A stretch of DNA of 64,000 nucleotides from JAZDCZ01 sp046757925. Its GTDB lineage: Bacteria > Gemmatimonadota > Gemmatimonadetes > Gemmatimonadales > GWC2-71-9. The notes under the pieces are model-generated. The model had not been told where the DNA came from. It did not search any database and worked only from the letters and a program-made list of their open reading frames with translations. Shown piece by piece: positions 61,491 to 64,000 of this stretch; position 1 is the stretch's first letter, and each line of letters begins with the position of its first letter. The position numbers and the translations under genes are program-made. Location of the stretch: assembly GCA_046757925.1 (NCBI GenBank), contig JBHHZE010000004.1, forward strand, positions 42,020-106,019. The letters are read 5' to 3'.

Positions 61491-61574
61491 TACCGGCGAT
61501 AGGATTCGAACCCATACGGGCATTTGCCCCAACGTGTGTGAGACGTTGGCGTCTACCAATTCCGCCACGCCGGC
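61491..61574 (-). tRNA. Class II tRNA with leucine-type body and CAC anticodon
   Basis: The 84-base cloverleaf starts GCCGGCGTGGCGGAATTGG, the usual bacterial tRNA-Leu 5' half, with TAGACGC closing the D-arm. The long variable arm GGGCAAATGCCC is diagnostic of class II tRNAs. The T-arm ATGGG-TTCGAAT-CCTAT is intact and the discriminator is A, as leucyl-tRNA synthetase needs. But the anticodon loop, between stems AACGT and ACGTT, is CTCACAC, giving anticodon CAC, which reads the valine codon GUG. The last acceptor pair is G1-U72. CCA is not encoded. It may be a mis-decoding tRNA or a decaying gene. Confidence 0.85.
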
Positions 61575-61732
61575 ACCGCTTGCCGATCTAGGACCGGTGG
61601 CAACATCTCACGTGTCGCCGAACCGCGTCAACAAATGTGAAGGATTGGAGTCCGAGTTAATAACGGAATTGATGCGAGCATGTACTTATTGTTGCGAACT
61701 GCCAACGGTCTCTTGACCAGGTCAGACTATAG

Positions 61733-64000
61733 ATGAGCGACCTTGCATCCCGGTTGCAAGCAGCCGTAGGTGAGACCTACCGCATAGAGAGGGAACTGGG
61801 CGGTGGCGGTATGTCGCGCGTGTTCCTGGCGGAGGAGGTGCGCCTGGGCCGCAAGGTGGTGATCAAGCTCCTGCCGCCCGAGATGTCCGCCGGCGTGAGC
61901 GTAGATCGGTTCGAACGCGAGATCCTGCTCTCGGCCTCACTGCAGCATCCCCACATAGTTCCGCTCCTGACCGCGGGTTCGCACGACGATCTGCTGTACT
62001 ACGTGATGCCGTTCATAGAGGGCGAGTCGTTGCGTGCTAAGCTGGCACGGGAGGGTGAACTGCCGGTAGGCGAGACGGTGAGAATTCTTCAAGACGTGCT
62101 GGACGCGTTGCAGTACGCCCACTCTCACAAGGTGGTGCACCGCGACATCAAGCCCGACAACATCTTGCTCTCGGGTAAGCACGCGGTGGTGACCGATTTT
62201 GGCGTGGCCAAGGCGGTGAGCGCATCGACTGGTGAGTCGTCACTGACCTCGCTGGGTGTTGCGCTGGGCACACCGGCATACATGTCGCCGGAGCAGGCAG
62301 CGGCGGATCCGCACGCGGATCACAGGGCGGACATATATGCGGTGGGCGTGTTGGCGTACGAGATGTTGAGCGGCAGACCGCCGTTTACGGGCAACAATGC
62401 TCAGCAGGTGTTGTCGGCGCACATGACGCAGGCGCCGGAGCCGGTGGTGATGCATCGGGAGACGGTCCCGCAAGCGCTCAACGAAGTGGTGATGCGCTGC
62501 CTGCACAAGAAGCCGGCCGACCGTTGGCAGCGGGCGGATGAGATGGTGCCGCACCTGGACGCTCTGCTCACGCCGAGTGGTGGCATGACACCGACCGGCA
62601 CGCAGCCGGTGCAGTCTGTTTCGATTTCCTCGGCCGAGCGAGCTGCTCAGAACGCACATCCGGTGCGCGTGTTGGCATTGTTCGGTCTCGCCTCGGTGGG
62701 TGCGCTGGCCATTGTCTATTTCCTGGTGCAGCTGATTGGGCTGCCGGACTGGGTGTTCTACGGTGCGATCGGGTTGCTGGCGGTGGGCTTACCGATCGTA
62801 TTCCTGACCGGCCGTCGAGAGCGTCAGGTGGCGATTGCCACGATGACGGGCATGTCGTTGGCGACGCCGGTGGGGCTGGAGCGTCATTTCACGTGGCGCA
62901 AGTCGCTTGTTGGTGGTGGGTTGGCGTTTGCGGGGTTGGGAGTGGTTGCCGCGGCATACATGGCGATGCGGACCTTGGGGATCGGGCCGGTGGGCACGCT
63001 CATCGCTTCAGGAGTCTTGGGCGAACGGGAGCAGGTCGTCTTGGCCGAATTTGAGAACCGCACCTCCGACCCGACTCTCGGAACCACGGTCACCGAACTC
63101 ATGCGGGTGGGTCTTACGCAATCCACGATCGTAAACGTGCTGGAGCCAACCGAGATAGGTGGTGTGTTGCAGCGCATGGAGCTGGATCCCGACACTCGGC
63201 TGGATCGTGATCTTGCATTGGAAGTGGCGGAGCGGGACGGGATCAAGGCGGTGATCACGGGTGAGATCTCGCCGGTGGGAGAAGGGTTTGCGCTGTCGGC
63301 CCGGCTCATTTCTCCCACCGGGGCGGTGTTGACCGCTCAGCAGGAGGCGGCATCCGACGCGGGTGAGTTGATCGCGTCCGTGGGGAAGCTCTCGGGCAAG
63401 CTGCGCGAGCGAATCGGCGAGTCCCTGCGCGACATCCGGCGCGATCCGCTGGACGAGGTCACGACCCGCTCGCTCGAGGCGTTGAGGCTCTACACCCAGG
63501 CACTCAATGCCGAGAACGCTGGAGACGACGCCAGGGCGGTGCAGCTTCTGGAGGATGCGGTCAGCGTCGACACTGCCTTCGCCATGGCTTACCGCAAGCT
63601 GGGAGTGATTCTGGGCAACAACTTCGAGCGGCGGGCACGGATGATCGAGGCATCGACCAAGGCGTACGAGTACCGCGACCGGCTCACCGAGCGGGAGCGG
63701 TATCAGGCCATTGCGCTTTACCACGTCCGGGTTACCGGACAGCGCGAGGCGGCGATAAGTGCGTACCGAACCCTGCTCGATCGTTACCCCGATGATGTCA
63801 CTGCGATCAACAACACGGGTGTGCTCTACGGCCAACTGCGCGACTACGTCAAAGCGGGACAGTATTACCGGCGCGCGCTGGCCTTGGATTCGTCAACGGC
63901 GCTTTTTTACAGCAACGTAGCCCGCAACCAGACCAGGCAAGGCGAGCTGGATGGGGCCGATTCCACCATGCAACTCCTTGCGGCTCGTTTTCCGGGCAAT
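61733..64000 (+). CDS. Membrane Ser/Thr kinase with TolB-like and TPR domains (copy 2, partial)
   Basis: The gene starts at ATG 61733 and runs open to the window edge (756 codons). It is collinear with copy 1: MSDLASRLQAAVGETYRIER, the P-loop GGGGMSRVFLAE, HRDIKPDN, DFG, TPAYMSPEQ, three membrane helices at similar positions, a TolB-like domain (LAEFENRTSDPTLGTTVTEL) and TPR repeats (TAINNTGVLYGQLRDYVKAG). The first 57 bases after the fifth codon or so (61747-61803) are identical to copy 1 (58178-58234). The kinase and membrane parts are far more similar than the TolB and TPR parts, suggesting shared input and divergent output. Confidence 0.93.
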   Translation, partial: MSDLASRLQAAVGETYRIERELGGGGMSRVFLAEEVRLGRKVVIKLLPPEMSAGVSVDRFEREILLSASLQHPHIVPLLTAGSHDDLLYYVMPFIEGESLRAKLAREGELPVGETVRILQDVLDALQYAHSHKVVHRDIKPDNILLSGKHAVVTDFGVAKAVSASTGESSLTSLGVALGTPAYMSPEQAAADPHADHRADIYAVGVLAYEMLSGRPPFTGNNAQQVLSAHMTQAPEPVVMHRETVPQALNEVVMRCLHKKPADRWQRADEMVPHLDALLTPSGGMTPTGTQPVQSVSISSAERAAQNAHPVRVLALFGLASVGALAIVYFLVQLIGLPDWVFYGAIGLLAVGLPIVFLTGRRERQVAIATMTGMSLATPVGLERHFTWRKSLVGGGLAFAGLGVVAAAYMAMRTLGIGPVGTLIASGVLGEREQVVLAEFENRTSDPTLGTTVTELMRVGLTQSTIVNVLEPTEIGGVLQRMELDPDTRLDRDLALEVAERDGIKAVITGEISPVGEGFALSARLISPTGAVLTAQQEAASDAGELIASVGKLSGKLRERIGESLRDIRRDPLDEVTTRSLEALRLYTQALNAENAGDDARAVQLLEDAVSVDTAFAMAYRKLGVILGNNFERRARMIEASTKAYEYRDRLTERERYQAIALYHVRVTGQREAAISAYRTLLDRYPDDVTAINNTGVLYGQLRDYVKAGQYYRRALALDSSTALFYSNVARNQTRQGELDGADSTMQLLAARFPGN

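Overview
The window reads as one stretch of a bacterial chromosome, moderately GC-rich, with dense, often overlapping genes. The gene content (Ser/Thr kinases with a TolB-like and TPR output, an NHL/6-bladed propeller lipoprotein, M28 and serine-hydrolase exoenzymes, a PorV-like barrel protein, many TTG starts) fits the Gemmatimonadota best. That placement is an inference from gene families, not a phylogeny.

1-12 kb: a winged-helix regulator cut by the window edge, a propeller lipoprotein, a MocA-like nucleotidyltransferase, a divergent peptide deformylase, a TPP riboswitch driving thiC, RNase D, a SufT-like Fe-S factor, three secreted hydrolases and an MMPL transporter. 12-22 kb: a pilin-like gene, polA, a cold-shock gene with its own promoter and terminator, a polyprenol kinase-like gene, an Slt-type lytic transglycosylase, a soluble Ser/Thr kinase, pyrE and a chemoreceptor-like protein. 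22-26 kb: an AraC regulator, the RNase P RNA gene rnpB, and a three-gene envelope operon.

25.4-32 kb is the replication-origin neighbourhood: dnaN, dnaA, then divergently rpmH, rnpA, yidD, yidC, mnmE. The dnaA-dnaN gap holds an AT-rich stretch, a run of TAG-type triplets and several DnaA-box-like sites, so it is the best oriC candidate. 32-42 kb is a long minus-strand run: holA, a SPOR protein, mutS, a TonB-C-like lipoprotein, a CBS-domain cystathionine synthase, queD, ddl, rhomboid, a truncated macro-domain ORF and a Zn peptidase, several with start/stop overlaps. 42-47 kb carries an ECF sigma/anti-sigma pair, a Nudix hydrolase, upp, and a haem pair: an unusually short HemY-like oxidase beside a HemQ coproheme decarboxylase fused to a Rieske domain.

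48.4-57.0 kb is one giant gene for a cyclic beta-1,2-glucan synthase-like protein (2876 aa), flanked on both sides by decayed copies of the same small gene module. The right end has tRNA-Phe, a broken kinase gene, and two tandem membrane Ser/Thr kinase-TPR paralogs. Between these two sits the most unusual object seen: a tRNA gene with a leucine-type body and long variable arm but a CAC (valine) anticodon, accompanied by an inverted copy of its own anticodon arm.
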